Source: Rhodoferax sp. (lineage in GTDB: Bacteria > Pseudomonadota > Gammaproteobacteria > Burkholderiales > Burkholderiaceae_C). From it: a stretch of 64,000 nucleotides of DNA. The position numbers and the translations under genes were made by a program. The first letter of the stretch is position 1; each line of letters starts with the position of its first letter. The stretch is from NCBI RefSeq assembly GCF_030653815.1, contig NZ_JAURYQ010000014.1:110561-174560 (forward strand), given 5' to 3'. The notes beneath the pieces are model-generated. The model made no database searches and had not been told where the DNA came from. It saw only the letters and a program-made list of their open reading frames with translations. Shown here piece by piece: positions 18,244 through 26,874 of the stretch.

Positions 18244-19455
18244 TCAGCCCACGGCACCGGCCTGGCGCAGCGCCTGCACCGCATCCGCCTCCAGACCCAG
18301 CGCGTTCAACAGCTCATCGGTATGCGCGCCCAGCTTTGGCGGGCTCAAGCGCACACCCAGGCGCTGGCCGTCCATGGTGAAGGGGAACAGCGTGGCTTTG
18401 CTGGTTTGTCCGGCGCGTTCGCCGTCGGGCAGAGTGATGTCGGCCAGGCCGCCGGTGGCCAGCAGGTGCTCGTCGTCAAACAGTTCCTCGGGTTTGCGGA
18501 TCGGTGCGTAGGGCAATTTGTTGGCTTCCATCAGATTAGCCAGCTCAGCGGCGCTGTAGTGGCCCAGGCGCTCGCGCAGGATCGGCATCAGCGTGGGGCG
18601 TTCGCGCACGCGGTCGTTGTTGCTGGCATAACGCGCATCCGCCTTCAGGTCAGCAAAACCGAACACCTCACAAAAAGTGGCCCATTGCGTGTCGCTCACC
18701 GCCGAGATGAAAATCTGCTCGCCGTCTTTCACGGTGAACACGTCATACACCGCCCAGGGCGAGATGCGCGCCGGCATGGGCGCGGCGGGTTGGCCGGTCA
18801 TGGCGTACTGCAGCATGTGCTGGCCGACCAGAAACACGTTGTTCTCAAACAGCGCGCTTTGCACTTCCTGGCCACGCCCGGTGATGCCGCGCTGGATCAA
18901 CGCGCCCAGCGTGCCAATGGCGCCAAACATGCCGCCCATGATGTCGTTGACGCTGGTGCCGGCGCGCAGCGGGTCACCGGGTCGGCCGGTCATATAGGCC
19001 AGGCCTCCCATCATCTGCACCACTTCATCCAGCGCGGTGCGGTGCTCGTAGGGACCGGGCAAAAAGCCTTTGTGGCTGACGTAAATCAGCTTGGGGTTTT
19101 GGGCCGATAAAGCGGCGTAGTCCAGCCCGTACTTGGCCATGGTGTCGGGCTTGAAGTTTTCCAGCACCACGTCGGCACTCCCCGCCAACCGGCGCGCAAG
19201 GGCCGCACCCTCGGGCTTGTGCAGGTCGATGGCGATGCTTTTCTTGTTGCGGTTGAACATGGGGAAAAAACCGGCCCCCGCGCCGAGCAAATGCCGGGTG
19301 CGGTCACCTTCGATGGGTTCGACCTTGATGACTTCGGCGCCCATGTCGGCCAGCACCATGCCGCAGGTGGGCCCCATGACCATGTGGGTGAATTCGACCA
19401 CGCGCAGGCCGTCAAGTGGCAGGGGGTGGGGTTTGTTGTCTGGGCTTGGGTTCAT
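18244..19455 (-). CDS. CaiB/BaiF-family CoA transferase
   Basis: 403 aa class III CoA transferase that moves CoA between carboxylic acids. The N-terminus has the family motif LRVVEFTHMVMGPTCGMVLADMGAEVIKVEP in pieces near residues 17-47 and the FNRNKKSIAIDL segment. The catalytic Asp is expected in GTSVNDIMGGMFG (Asp about 168). It lies convergent with the amidohydrolase gene (4 bp apart). The donor and acceptor acids cannot be read from the sequence. Confidence 0.88.
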   Translation of the reverse strand: MNPSPDNKPHPLPLDGLRVVEFTHMVMGPTCGMVLADMGAEVIKVEPIEGDRTRHLLGAGAGFFPMFNRNKKSIAIDLHKPEGAALARRLAGSADVVLENFKPDTMAKYGLDYAALSAQNPKLIYVSHKGFLPGPYEHRTALDEVVQMMGGLAYMTGRPGDPLRAGTSVNDIMGGMFGAIGTLGALIQRGITGRGQEVQSALFENNVFLVGQHMLQYAMTGQPAAPMPARISPWAVYDVFTVKDGEQIFISAVSDTQWATFCEVFGFADLKADARYASNNDRVRERPTLMPILRERLGHYSAAELANLMEANKLPYAPIRKPEELFDDEHLLATGGLADITLPDGERAGQTSKATLFPFTMDGQRLGVRLSPPKLGAHTDELLNALGLEADAVQALRQAGAVG

Positions 19456-19595
19456 GGCGATGCGCTTTCTGGATTAAACCGATTATTTCGCAAACTTTGC
19501 TGACTGACCAAAAGCAAATCCCAACACCCATTAAGTTAGTGACCATGGCCAGGTCACATTGCTGTCCGCACTGAAATCAGCCTGTACTGCCTGGA

Positions 19596-19632
19596 TTACA
19601 ACCTGCTCCGGGCAACTCGAAGAGGGTTGTAA
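19596..19632. repeat. inverted repeat upstream of the secreted HExxH gene
   Basis: TTACAACC (19596-19603) and GGTTGTAA (19625-19632) form a perfect 8-bp inverted repeat with a 21-bp spacer. It lies in the 281-bp gap between the divergent CoA-transferase and hypothetical genes. It could be an operator or a hairpin; there is no T-run, so a terminator is unlikely. Confidence 0.4.
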
Positions 19633-19657
19633 CAGGCTCTGGTGGCGTGGCTGAGCA

Positions 19658-19671
19658 TTGACAATTATCAA
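19658..19671 (+). promoter_or_regulatory. FNR/ANR-like box (also contains a consensus -35)
   Basis: TTGACAATTATCAA matches the FNR-type palindrome TTGAT-N4-ATCAA with one mismatch and ends 65 bp before the ATG of the downstream secreted protein. The left half is also a perfect sigma70 -35 hexamer (TTGACA, 19658-19663), but no good -10 lies 16-18 bp downstream. Either reading marks this as the control region of the HExxH gene. Confidence 0.45.
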
Positions 19672-19736
19672 CAGATCATTTTGCTGCAAGCTCACAGTGA
19701 ATCGATGCTGATTGAGCAGGGTACAGGGGGATTGTT

Positions 19737-20501
19737 ATGAAACACTGGTTTCAATCGTGCGACGCAGTGGCTTGTGCTGTGTCGGCCGTGGCCATGGGGG
19801 GCGGTCTATGGACAAGTAGTGCATCACCCGTTCGGGCCACAACAACTGTTTTGTGCCCCACCCTTGCGATGGAACGGATTGAAGTCGCATGTCCCACAAA
19901 AGACAAACTTGTTCATTCATGTGAACCGGCGGATGTAAAGCTCGCATGCGAAGGCGCGCTCGCCGCCGCTTTCTTTCTTACAGCGCAGGGCTTCATCATG
20001 GCCAATCCCATTTTGATTGTGATCGCACAGAAACTGCCGCTCGCTGGGACGGCCACCACAGGCGGTCTCTATCTGGATTCGCCGGACGATTGCAATAGTG
20101 ACACGGCCCACGTGGTGCATATATTGTCATATTCGGAATTCAAAAAATTCAAAAACTGGTTTCACATTCCAATCGAGTCTTCGCTCTACCGCAGCCTCGC
20201 CGCGCACGAAGTCGCTCATGCAATCAGTGATTGCAACTTCAAGCTTGCCAGACCCACCATTCAGGCAAAAGAGTACATGGCTTACGTGACGATGTTTGCC
20301 ACCATGGCGCCCGCAGTACGAGCGCGCATTTTGAGGAAATCCCCAGGACATGGCTACGACGGCGATTGGCAGATGGGTACCACCATCTACATGGCTGATC
20401 CCATGAGATTCGGAGTGCAGGCGTACCGGCATTTTCTTAAACCGGTCAATGGGCGTAGTTACTTGCATGCAATCCTGGATGGAAAAGTCATGCTTGAATA
20501 G
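19737..20501 (+). CDS. secreted hypothetical protein with HExxH motif (putative metallopeptidase)
   Basis: 254 aa, family not recognised with certainty. The first ~35 residues contain an Ala/Val/Gly-rich hydrophobic stretch ending near SASPVRA, consistent with export. Four Cys follow (ATTTVLCP, VACP, HSCEP, KLACE), which could form disulphides. A zinc-protease-type helix AAHEVAHAISDCN places H157, E158 and H161 in an HExxH motif, with no obvious third ligand identified. Codon use is less GC-biased than its neighbours, and it stands alone between unrelated metabolic genes, which hints at acquisition. It sits downstream of an FNR-like box. Confidence 0.6.
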   Translation: MKHWFQSCDAVACAVSAVAMGGGLWTSSASPVRATTTVLCPTLAMERIEVACPTKDKLVHSCEPADVKLACEGALAAAFFLTAQGFIMANPILIVIAQKLPLAGTATTGGLYLDSPDDCNSDTAHVVHILSYSEFKKFKNWFHIPIESSLYRSLAAHEVAHAISDCNFKLARPTIQAKEYMAYVTMFATMAPAVRARILRKSPGHGYDGDWQMGTTIYMADPMRFGVQAYRHFLKPVNGRSYLHAILDGKVMLE

Positions 20502-20559
20502 CGGCTTGGCCACAAGAATTCAGCGGGTTCATGGCGTTTTTCAACACTATCTGGTCCAA

Positions 20560-20587
20560 GCAGCAGCGTTTTCACTACCGCTGCTGC
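20560..20587. repeat. GC-rich hairpin after the HExxH gene
   Basis: GCAGCAGCG (20560-20568) and CGCTGCTGC (20579-20587) form a perfect 9-bp stem with a 10-nt loop, 59 bp after the stop of the secreted protein gene. The flank is only weakly T-rich, so it may be a Rho-independent-like or mRNA-stabilising hairpin. Nothing else is seen in the 176-bp gap. Confidence 0.4.
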
Positions 20588-20677
20588 CATCTTTCAGTTG
20601 AATTACCCGCATTTTGGTCAAAGCTCTTGCATGGCCGGCCAAAGACTGGCGTCAGCATCCTTCCTTAAAATTCTGCT

Positions 20678-21442
20678 ATGCCCAGTTCGTCCTCCTCCAT
20701 CCTCGCAAAAAGCACAGTGCCCGGCCGCAAACCGCCGCGCGCCGTGCTGTTTGACGCCTACGGTACGCTGTTCGACGTCTACAGCGTGGCGCAACTGGCC
20801 GAGGAACTGTTCCCCGGTCACGGCCAGGCCTTGAGTGTGTTGTGGCGCGACAAGCAGATCGAATACACGCGACTGGTCACCACCAGCAACCATGGTGCGC
20901 ATTACCAGCCGTTCAGCGTGCTGACCCGGGCCGCGTTGATTTACGCCATCAAGAAACTGGTGGTCGGCCCTGGCGCAACGCTGCCGCAAGACGATTTTTT
21001 GCTGGACCACGAGCCCGCCATCGAGATGCTTCTGGCCCAGTACCAGCATCTGGATGCCTTCCCGGAAAACCTGGCGGTGCTGCAGCAGCTTAAACGCCAG
21101 GGCATTCCGGTCGGCCTCTTGAGCAATGGCGACGCTGCCATGCTGCAGGCCGCCGTGCACTCGGCGGGCTTTGATGGCCTGCTCGATCACATCATCAGCG
21201 TCGACCCGATTCGAAAATTCAAAACCCACCCCGACGCCTATGCCCTGGGTGAGCAGGTCACCGGCCTTGCGGCGCGTGACATCCTGTTCGTCAGCTGCAA
21301 TGCCTGGGACGCACTGGGCGCCACCTGGTATGGCTACACCACGCTGTGGGTCAACCGGTACCAGCTGCCTTTTGAAGAGCTGGGCACCCAGGCCACCCGG
21401 ACAGGCGTCGACCTGCGCGCCGTGCTCGACTTTTTCTCCTGA
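20678..21442 (+). CDS. haloacid dehalogenase, type II
   Basis: 254 aa HAD hydrolase of the L-2-haloacid dehalogenase group. Motif I VLFDAYGTLFDV (Asp about 25) carries the nucleophile, with the AYGT pattern specific to dehalogenases. A helical cap follows (LWRDKQIEYTRLVT), then GLLSNGDAAML (Ser/Asn about 149) and the Lys in PIRKFKTHPDAY. FVSCNAWDALGA supplies the last motif. The family hydrolyses short L-2-haloalkanoates to D-2-hydroxyacids, though some members act on other substrates. It lies 36 bp ahead of malate synthase G on the same strand; glyoxylate or glycolate from haloacetate could enter that enzyme, an inference from position. Confidence 0.85.
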   Translation: MPSSSSSILAKSTVPGRKPPRAVLFDAYGTLFDVYSVAQLAEELFPGHGQALSVLWRDKQIEYTRLVTTSNHGAHYQPFSVLTRAALIYAIKKLVVGPGATLPQDDFLLDHEPAIEMLLAQYQHLDAFPENLAVLQQLKRQGIPVGLLSNGDAAMLQAAVHSAGFDGLLDHIISVDPIRKFKTHPDAYALGEQVTGLAARDILFVSCNAWDALGATWYGYTTLWVNRYQLPFEELGTQATRTGVDLRAVLDFFS

Positions 21443-21478
21443 CCATTTTTCTGATTTTTAACTCTGAGCCTCACCATC

Positions 21479-23701
21479 ATGACTGAACGTATCACCAAGA
21501 ACGGCCTGCAGGTCGCAAGCAATCTGTGCCAATTCATTGAAACCCAGGTGCTGCCCGGCACCGGCGTGACGCCTGCCAAATTCTGGAAAGGCTTTGGCGC
21601 CATCGTGGCCGACCTGGCCCCCAAGAACATCGCCCTGTTGGCCGAGCGCGACCGCCTGCAGACCGAGCTGGATGCCTGGCACAAGGCACACCCCGGCCCC
21701 ATCGCCGACATGCCGGCTTATCGCGATTTTTTGGAGGGCATTGGCTATCTGGTCGAAGCCCCCAAAAAGGCCCGCATCACCACCTCGAACGTCGATGCCG
21801 AACTGGCCAAGCAAGCTGGCCCGCAACTCGTGGTGCCTATTTTGAACGCGCGTTACGCGCTCAACGCTGCCAATTCGCGCTGGGGTTCCCTGTATGACGC
21901 GCTTTATGGCACCGACGCGATCGATGAAGCCAAGGGCTGCGAAAAGGTCGGGAAAAAAGGCGGCTACAACCCCAAGCGCGGCGCCAAGGTGATCGCTTAT
22001 GCGCGCAACGTGCTGGATCGCTGCGCCCCACTGCGCAAGGGCTCGCATGTGGACTCGGTCGAGTACCGCATCAAGGCCGGCAAGCTGGCCATCAAACTGG
22101 CCGACGGCAGCAACACCAGCCTGGCGGACGCCAGCCAGCTGGTCGGTTATCAGGGCGACGTCAAGGCGCCTTCCAGCGTGCTGTTGGCGCACAACGGCCT
22201 GCACCTGGACCTGATCATCAACCGCGCCACCACCATTGGCGCCAGCGACCCGGCAGGTGTCTCCGACCTGGTGCTGGAAGCCGCCCTGTCGACCATCCTC
22301 GACCTCGAAGACTCGGTGGCCGCTGTCGATGCCGACGACAAGGTGCTGGCCTACAGCAACTGGCTCGGCATTCTGAAAGGCACGTTGACCGAAGAAGTCG
22401 CCAAGGGCGACAAAACCTTCACCCGCGGTCTCAATGCCGACCGCCTGTACACCGCCCCCGACGGCAAGAAGTCAGTGCGCTTGCACGGCCGCTCGCTGAT
22501 GTTTGTGCGCAACGTCGGCCACCTGATGACGAATCCGGCCATTCTGTACACCGACAAGGCCGGCACCGTGCGTGAAATCCCCGAGGGCATTCTGGACGCG
22601 GTGGTCACCACCACCATCGCCATGCACGACCTGGCCAAGACCAAGAAGGACGCCATCCGCAACTCGCGCAAGGGCTCGGTCTACATTGTCAAGCCCAAGA
22701 TGCACGGTCCGTTTGAAGTGGCTTTTGCCGGCGAACTGTTTGGCCGCGTCGAAGCCATGCTGGGTCTGCCTGATAGCACGGTCAAGCTCGGCATCATGGA
22801 CGAAGAGCGCCGCACCAGCGTCAACCTGAAAGCCTGTATTGCCGCCGCGGCCAGCCGCGTCGCCTTCATCAATACCGGCTTCCTCGACCGTACCGGCGAC
22901 GAAATGCACACCGCCATGCAGGCCGGCCCCATGATCCGCAAGGGCGACATGAAGAGCAGTGCCTGGATCCAATCCTACGAGCGCAACAACGTGCTGGTGG
23001 GCCTGGGTTGCGGCCTGCGCGGCAAGGCGCAGATCGGCAAGGGCATGTGGGCCATGCCCGACCTGATGAAGGCCATGCTGGAGCAAAAAATTGGTCACCC
23101 CAAGGCTGGCGCCAACACCGCCTGGGTGCCAAGCCCGACCGGTGCCACGCTGCACGCGCTGCACTACCATCAGGTGCTGGTGAGCGACGTGCAAAAGGAA
23201 CTGGAAAAAATCAGCGCCGACAAAGAGCGCGACGTGCTGCTCAATGGCCTGTTGACCATTCCTGTCACCGCCACACCGAACTGGAGCGAGGCCGAGAAGC
23301 AGCAGGAACTCGACAACAACGCTCAGGGCATCCTGGGTTATGTGGTGCGCTGGGTCGATCAGGGCGTGGGCTGCTCCAAGGTGCCCGACATCCACAACGT
23401 GGCGCTGATGGAAGACCGCGCCACGCTGCGCATTTCCAGCCAGCACATGGCTAACTGGCTGCATCATGGTGTGGTCACCGAAGCCCAGGTCAAGGAAACC
23501 TTTGAGCGCATGGCCGCCGTGGTCGACGTCCAGAACGCGGGTGACCCGCTCTATAAGCCGATGGCCGGCCACTTCGACACCTCGATGGCCTACCAAGCGG
23601 CGTGCGATCTGGTCTTCAAGGGCCTGGCGCAACCCAGTGGCTACACCGAGCCGCTGCTGCATGGCTGGCGGTTGAAGGTGAAGGCGGCGCTGGCGGCTTA
23701 A
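21479..23701 (+). CDS. glcB: malate synthase G
   Basis: 740 aa, the length of isoform G (isoform A is about 530). It condenses glyoxylate with acetyl-CoA to malate in glycolate and C2 metabolism. Recognisable segments include [33 protein letters not shown] (catalytic acidic region, about 276-292), [18 protein letters not shown] and [19 protein letters not shown] hairpin terminator follows directly. Isocitrate lyase is not in this window. It belongs to the same acetate-related physiology as the symporter locus about 6 kb downstream. Confidence 0.97.
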   Translation: MTERITKNGLQVASNLCQFIETQVLPGTGVTPAKFWKGFGAIVADLAPKNIALLAERDRLQTELDAWHKAHPGPIADMPAYRDFLEGIGYLVEAPKKARITTSNVDAELAKQAGPQLVVPILNARYALNAANSRWGSLYDALYGTDAIDEAKGCEKVGKKGGYNPKRGAKVIAYARNVLDRCAPLRKGSHVDSVEYRIKAGKLAIKLADGSNTSLADASQLVGYQGDVKAPSSVLLAHNGLHLDLIINRATTIGASDPAGVSDLVLEAALSTILDLEDSVAAVDADDKVLAYSNWLGILKGTLTEEVAKGDKTFTRGLNADRLYTAPDGKKSVRLHGRSLMFVRNVGHLMTNPAILYTDKAGTVREIPEGILDAVVTTTIAMHDLAKTKKDAIRNSRKGSVYIVKPKMHGPFEVAFAGELFGRVEAMLGLPDSTVKLGIMDEERRTSVNLKACIAAAASRVAFINTGFLDRTGDEMHTAMQAGPMIRKGDMKSSAWIQSYERNNVLVGLGCGLRGKAQIGKGMWAMPDLMKAMLEQKIGHPKAGANTAWVPSPTGATLHALHYHQVLVSDVQKELEKISADKERDVLLNGLLTIPVTATPNWSEAEKQQELDNNAQGILGYVVRWVDQGVGCSKVPDIHNVALMEDRATLRISSQHMANWLHHGVVTEAQVKETFERMAAVVDVQNAGDPLYKPMAGHFDTSMAYQAACDLVFKGLAQPSGYTEPLLHGWRLKVKAALAA

Positions 23702-23714
23702 GTCACGATCAGGC

Positions 23715-23757
23715 AAAAAGCTGCCAGCGTCTATGATGACGTTGGCAGCTTTTTTTT
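23715..23757 (+). terminator. Rho-independent terminator of glcB
   Basis: A 12-17 bp imperfect stem: AAAAGCTGCCAGCGTC pairs with GACGTTGGCAGCTTTT around a TATGAT loop, ending in eight T. It starts 14 bp after the glcB stop. Confidence 0.9.
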
Positions 23758-23771
23758 CAAGTGAACTCAAC

Positions 23772-23987
23772 ATGAATCCCACCCCAACCCTCAATCCCCA
23801 AAACTGCCCCCTGTGCGGCCAGCCCAACCAATGTGCCATGGAGGTGCAGGCTGCCACCGGCATCCCGCAACCGCCCTGCTGGTGCACCCAGGCGCAGTTC
23901 AGCGCCGAGTTGCTGAACAAAATTCCCGAGGCAGCGCGGGGTGTGGCTTGCCTGTGCGCAGCTTGTGTGAAGGCGGCAACCGCATGA
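23772..23987 (+). CDS. small cysteine-rich CWC-domain protein
   Basis: 71 aa from ATG 23772, taken because the upstream in-frame ATG lies in the terminator. Cys residues occur as CPLCGQPNQCAME, PCWCTQAQ and CLCAACV, the pattern of the cysteine-rich CWC family, which probably binds zinc or another metal. The function is unknown. It overlaps the next small gene by four bases (ATGA) and forms a probable operon with it and selD. Confidence 0.75.
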   Translation: MNPTPTLNPQNCPLCGQPNQCAMEVQAATGIPQPPCWCTQAQFSAELLNKIPEAARGVACLCAACVKAATA

Positions 23988-24202
23988 GCTGGCTCGATAA
24001 ATTTCCGCTCGCCATTTTGATTGCGCTGGCCGCCTGGATGGCGGTGGCGCCGATCAGCCCTGAGCCGCATCTGATTGAAAAACTGCGTATGCTGAGCCAG
24101 GGCACGCTGGTCAAGCCAATCGATATTTTTGATTTGCTGCTGCACAGCGCGCCCATCGTGTTGCTGGCAGTGCGGCTGTGGCGCAAGTTCACGGCCCGCT
24201 GA
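23984..24202 (+). CDS. small two-helix membrane protein
   Basis: 72 aa. There are two hydrophobic segments (FPLAILIALAAWMAVAPI, about 7-24, and DLLLHSAPIVLLAVRL, about 51-66) linked by EPHLIEKLRMLSQGTLVKP, a segment I recall as conserved in short Burkholderiales proteins often mislabelled RND transporter. It is too small to be a transporter itself. Start and stop are well placed: ATGA overlap with the CWC gene, and 8 bp before selD. Confidence 0.65.
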   Translation: MSWLDKFPLAILIALAAWMAVAPISPEPHLIEKLRMLSQGTLVKPIDIFDLLLHSAPIVLLAVRLWRKFTAR

Positions 24203-24210
24203 ACACGTCC

Positions 24211-25293
24211 ATGACCTTTGAAAATCCACTGTTGACGCCCGCCCCCACGCGCGCCGAGCCGCGCCTGACCAGCCTGTCGCACGGCGGCGGTTGCGGTTGC
24301 AAGATCGCCCCTGGCGTGCTGTCCAGCATCCTCAAGGGCACCACCGCCATGCCGATGCCCAAGGAACTGCTGGTGGGTATCGAGACCGCCGACGATGCGG
24401 CGGTGTACCAGCTCAACGACACACAGGCGCTGATTGCCACCACCGATTTCTTCATGCCCATCGTCGATGATCCGTATGATTTTGGTCGCATCGCCGCGAC
24501 CAACGCCATCAGCGACGTCTATGCCATGGGCGGCACGCCGATCATGGCGCTGGCGCTGGTGGGCATGCCGATCAATGTGCTGTCGGTCGAGACCATTGGC
24601 AAGATTCTTGATGGCGGCGCCAGTGTCTGCCGCGCCGCCGGCATTCCGATTGCCGGAGGCCACACCATCGATTCGGTCGAGCCCATTTATGGCCTGGTGG
24701 CCATGGGCCTGATGCACCCGGGGCGGGTCAAGCGCAATGCCAGCGCCCAAGTAGGCGACCGGCTCATTTTGGGCAAGCCGCTCGGTGTGGGCGTGCTGTC
24801 GGCCGCGCTCAAAAAAGACAAGCTCGGGCCAGAAGGCTACGCCGAGATGATCCGTGTCACCACCCAGCTCAACACGCCCGGCCCGGCGCTGGCCGCGCTT
24901 GACGGGGTGCACGCCATGACCGACGTCACCGGTTTTGCCCTGGCCGGCCATGTGCTGGAGATGGCGCGCGGTGCCGCGTGCACGGTGCAGCTGGACTGGC
25001 ACAACGTACCGTTTTTGAGCGGCGTGCGCCAGCTGGCACAGCAGGGTTGCATCACCGGCGCCTCGAGCCGCAACTGGGCGGCGTATGGCCATGAGGTCAG
25101 TTTGCCCGCCAGCTTTTCAGCGGTCGATCAAGCCCTGCTGACCGACCCGCAGACCAGTGGCGGCCTGTTGGTGAGCTGTGCGCCGTCGGAGGTCGATCAG
25201 GTGATGGCGATCTTCCGGGCGCATGGTTTTGCCGATGCGGCGGACATCGGTGGGGCGATTGCCTTCAACGGCGCGACCCATCTGGTGCTGTGA
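24211..25293 (+). CDS. selD: selenide, water dikinase (selenophosphate synthetase)
   Basis: 360 aa from ATG 24211. SelD makes selenophosphate from selenide and ATP for selenocysteine or 2-selenouridine. The glycine-rich N-terminal loop HGGGCGCKIAPGVL has Cys28 at the catalytic position (Cys in E. coli, Sec in some organisms) followed by a Lys. AIRS-fold motifs include ADDAAVYQL, TTDFFMPIVDDPYDFGRIAA and GGHTIDSVEPIYG. No selA, selB or mnmH is in the window, so its downstream use cannot be judged here. Confidence 0.95.
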   Translation: MTFENPLLTPAPTRAEPRLTSLSHGGGCGCKIAPGVLSSILKGTTAMPMPKELLVGIETADDAAVYQLNDTQALIATTDFFMPIVDDPYDFGRIAATNAISDVYAMGGTPIMALALVGMPINVLSVETIGKILDGGASVCRAAGIPIAGGHTIDSVEPIYGLVAMGLMHPGRVKRNASAQVGDRLILGKPLGVGVLSAALKKDKLGPEGYAEMIRVTTQLNTPGPALAALDGVHAMTDVTGFALAGHVLEMARGAACTVQLDWHNVPFLSGVRQLAQQGCITGASSRNWAAYGHEVSLPASFSAVDQALLTDPQTSGGLLVSCAPSEVDQVMAIFRAHGFADAADIGGAIAFNGATHLVL

Positions 25294-25327
25294 ACCCATT
25301 GGTTTTTCGGTCGTTGGGCTGGCCGGC

Positions 25328-26083
25328 TCACGGCAGCCAGCGCAGCTGGGTCACATAGCCCAGGCTGCTGCCCTGCGTGTTGTCGCTGTCGGCCCCCACG
25401 GCCACGGCGGTAACCGGCGGCATGGCCAGGCTCTCCTGACCGAACAGCAGCGCAAAGTCTTCGGCGATGTTGCGGCGCTGGTTGATCCATTGGCCGGTGG
25501 CGGATTCCACGCCATTGAGCACCATGTAGCGCACTCGTGCGCTGTAGGGGTTGGCGCCACGCGTGCCTGCCGGGTAGCGGCTGTCCCACAGGTAACACAG
25601 GGTGGCGCTGGGCAAGTTTTGCCCACTGACCGAGCGCGCCAGGGCCAGCACCGAACGTTGCACGAAAGGGATGTCGGCCAGCGGCTGGTTCAGCATCACA
25701 CAGACCTTGAGCGCCGCATCGTCACCGGCCTTGGTCTTGATGTCGGCCGCTGCCAGCGGCTGCTCCAGGCGCCAGCGCCAGCTCAAAAACGGTGGCGCCG
25801 CGCCTTGCCAGGCGTGGGTCAGCACGCCATAAGACCCTTGGGTGCGCAGCCCCAGCACGGTTTCGCCGTTCAGGGCAAGCGCTTCAAACGTGCTGCGCGG
25901 CGCCTTGTTGTCGGGCAGGCCACTGAGCTGCCAGACCGGGTGGGGTGCCGGGTTGCCCGGACTAACCAGCGGCGCCAGGGCGGTGGCGGGTGGGGTTGAT
26001 ACCGTTTGAGCCCCGCCGTGCTGGCTGCCCAGCAGCCCAAAAAAGAAGCTGACCCAAGCCGGTGTTTTGTTGCGAATTTTCAT
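25328..26083 (-). CDS. DUF3047 family protein, exported
   Basis: 251 aa from ATG 26083, which overlaps the stop of the upstream CDP-alcohol transferase gene (ATGA). An N-terminal signal-like segment (VSFFFGLLGSQHGGAQT) precedes a body with LSWRWRLEQPLAAADIKTKA, DDAALKVCVMLNQP, and a C-terminal GVESATGQWINQRRNIAEDF and VAVGADSDNTQGSS. These are the features of DUF3047, a family of periplasmic proteins of unknown role. It is convergent with selD. Confidence 0.75.
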   Translation of the reverse strand: MKIRNKTPAWVSFFFGLLGSQHGGAQTVSTPPATALAPLVSPGNPAPHPVWQLSGLPDNKAPRSTFEALALNGETVLGLRTQGSYGVLTHAWQGAAPPFLSWRWRLEQPLAAADIKTKAGDDAALKVCVMLNQPLADIPFVQRSVLALARSVSGQNLPSATLCYLWDSRYPAGTRGANPYSARVRYMVLNGVESATGQWINQRRNIAEDFALLFGQESLAMPPVTAVAVGADSDNTQGSSLGYVTQLRWLP

Positions 26084-26685
26084 TGAAATGTCTTCCAGCC
26101 CCACCAGATGCGCGTGGCGGTGGTGATGGCACACAACGCAGCAAAGCCATAGGCGAGCTCGATGAACAGGCCGGGCCAGACACACATGGCCATGAAACAC
26201 AGCAGGGTCTCGCTGGCTTCGGTCAGGCCACCCAGAAAGTAAAACGACTTGTTGGGGGTGGCCAGGTTACGCAAGCCGCGCTTGGCGGCCATCACGGCAA
26301 AGGCCAGAAAGCTCGACCCGGTGCCGATGAAGGCGGCCAGCAGCACGGCGGCGGGCAGCGCGTTGCGCGCCGGGTCGCTGACGGCAAAAGCCAGCGGGAT
26401 GCTGGCGTAAAAAACAAAGTCCAGGGCAATGTCGAGAAAACCACCGGCATCGGTGGCCTGGGTCAGGCGCGCCACGGCCCCATCCAGCGCGTCCAGCAGC
26501 CTTGATGCCAGGATGGCGACGGCCCCGGCCAGGTAGGCCTCGAAGGCGATTAAAAATGCGGCCAACAAGCCAAGCACAAAACCCAGCAGGGTGAGCTGGT
26601 TGGCCGTGAGCCCCAGACGCCTGGTCTGGCGCGCCAGGCGCTGGATCGAGGGGGCCATCATCTGGCTGACGAAGCGGTCAAACAT
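26080..26685 (-). CDS. CDP-alcohol phosphatidyltransferase family protein
   Basis: 201 aa membrane protein with about five hydrophobic segments. The family motif is complete: DALDGAVARLTQATDAGGF followed by LDIALD, i.e. D-x2-D-G-x2-A-R-x8-G-x3-D-x3-D (about residues 63-87), which binds CDP-alcohol and Mg2+. It should exchange CMP for an alcohol to form a phospholipid or soluble phosphodiester. pgsA and pssA are usually found elsewhere with other neighbours, so the acceptor is unknown. It is coupled to the DUF3047 gene. Confidence 0.85.
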   Translation of the reverse strand: MFDRFVSQMMAPSIQRLARQTRRLGLTANQLTLLGFVLGLLAAFLIAFEAYLAGAVAILASRLLDALDGAVARLTQATDAGGFLDIALDFVFYASIPLAFAVSDPARNALPAAVLLAAFIGTGSSFLAFAVMAAKRGLRNLATPNKSFYFLGGLTEASETLLCFMAMCVWPGLFIELAYGFAALCAITTATRIWWGWKTFQ

Positions 26686-26776
26686 GGTTCAAAGGCCGTG
26701 GGCTAAAGTTGTTGAGTCGGTGCGCGGCGGAAATTCTTACAGACTGCCAGGCTAAGCGGTGCCAGTCCCAGTGATC

Positions 26777-26793
26777 GGTTAAGCTTGTTAACC
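26777..26793. repeat. 17-bp perfect palindrome upstream of DUF2059 gene
   Basis: GGTTAA-GCTTG-TTAACC is a perfect 6-5-6 inverted repeat in the 189-bp gap between two divergent genes. Its size suits a dimeric regulator's operator, but no regulator is adjacent. The rest of the gap shows nothing further that I can support. Confidence 0.35.
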
Positions 26794-26874
26794 ATGAGCA
26801 TAGTGGAATCCAGGCACGCGCCTGGCGCCACCGAGCCCCCATTGTTGAACGCGCGTCATTGATCGGAGATCCGG

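Noticed and set aside
19658..19686. Complete sigma70 promoter at TTGACA
   Set aside because: No acceptable -10 hexamer at 16-18 bp spacing; the site is better described as an FNR-like palindrome.
24292..24303. Selenocysteine codon in selD
   Set aside because: The catalytic position is encoded by a Cys codon; there is no in-frame TGA.
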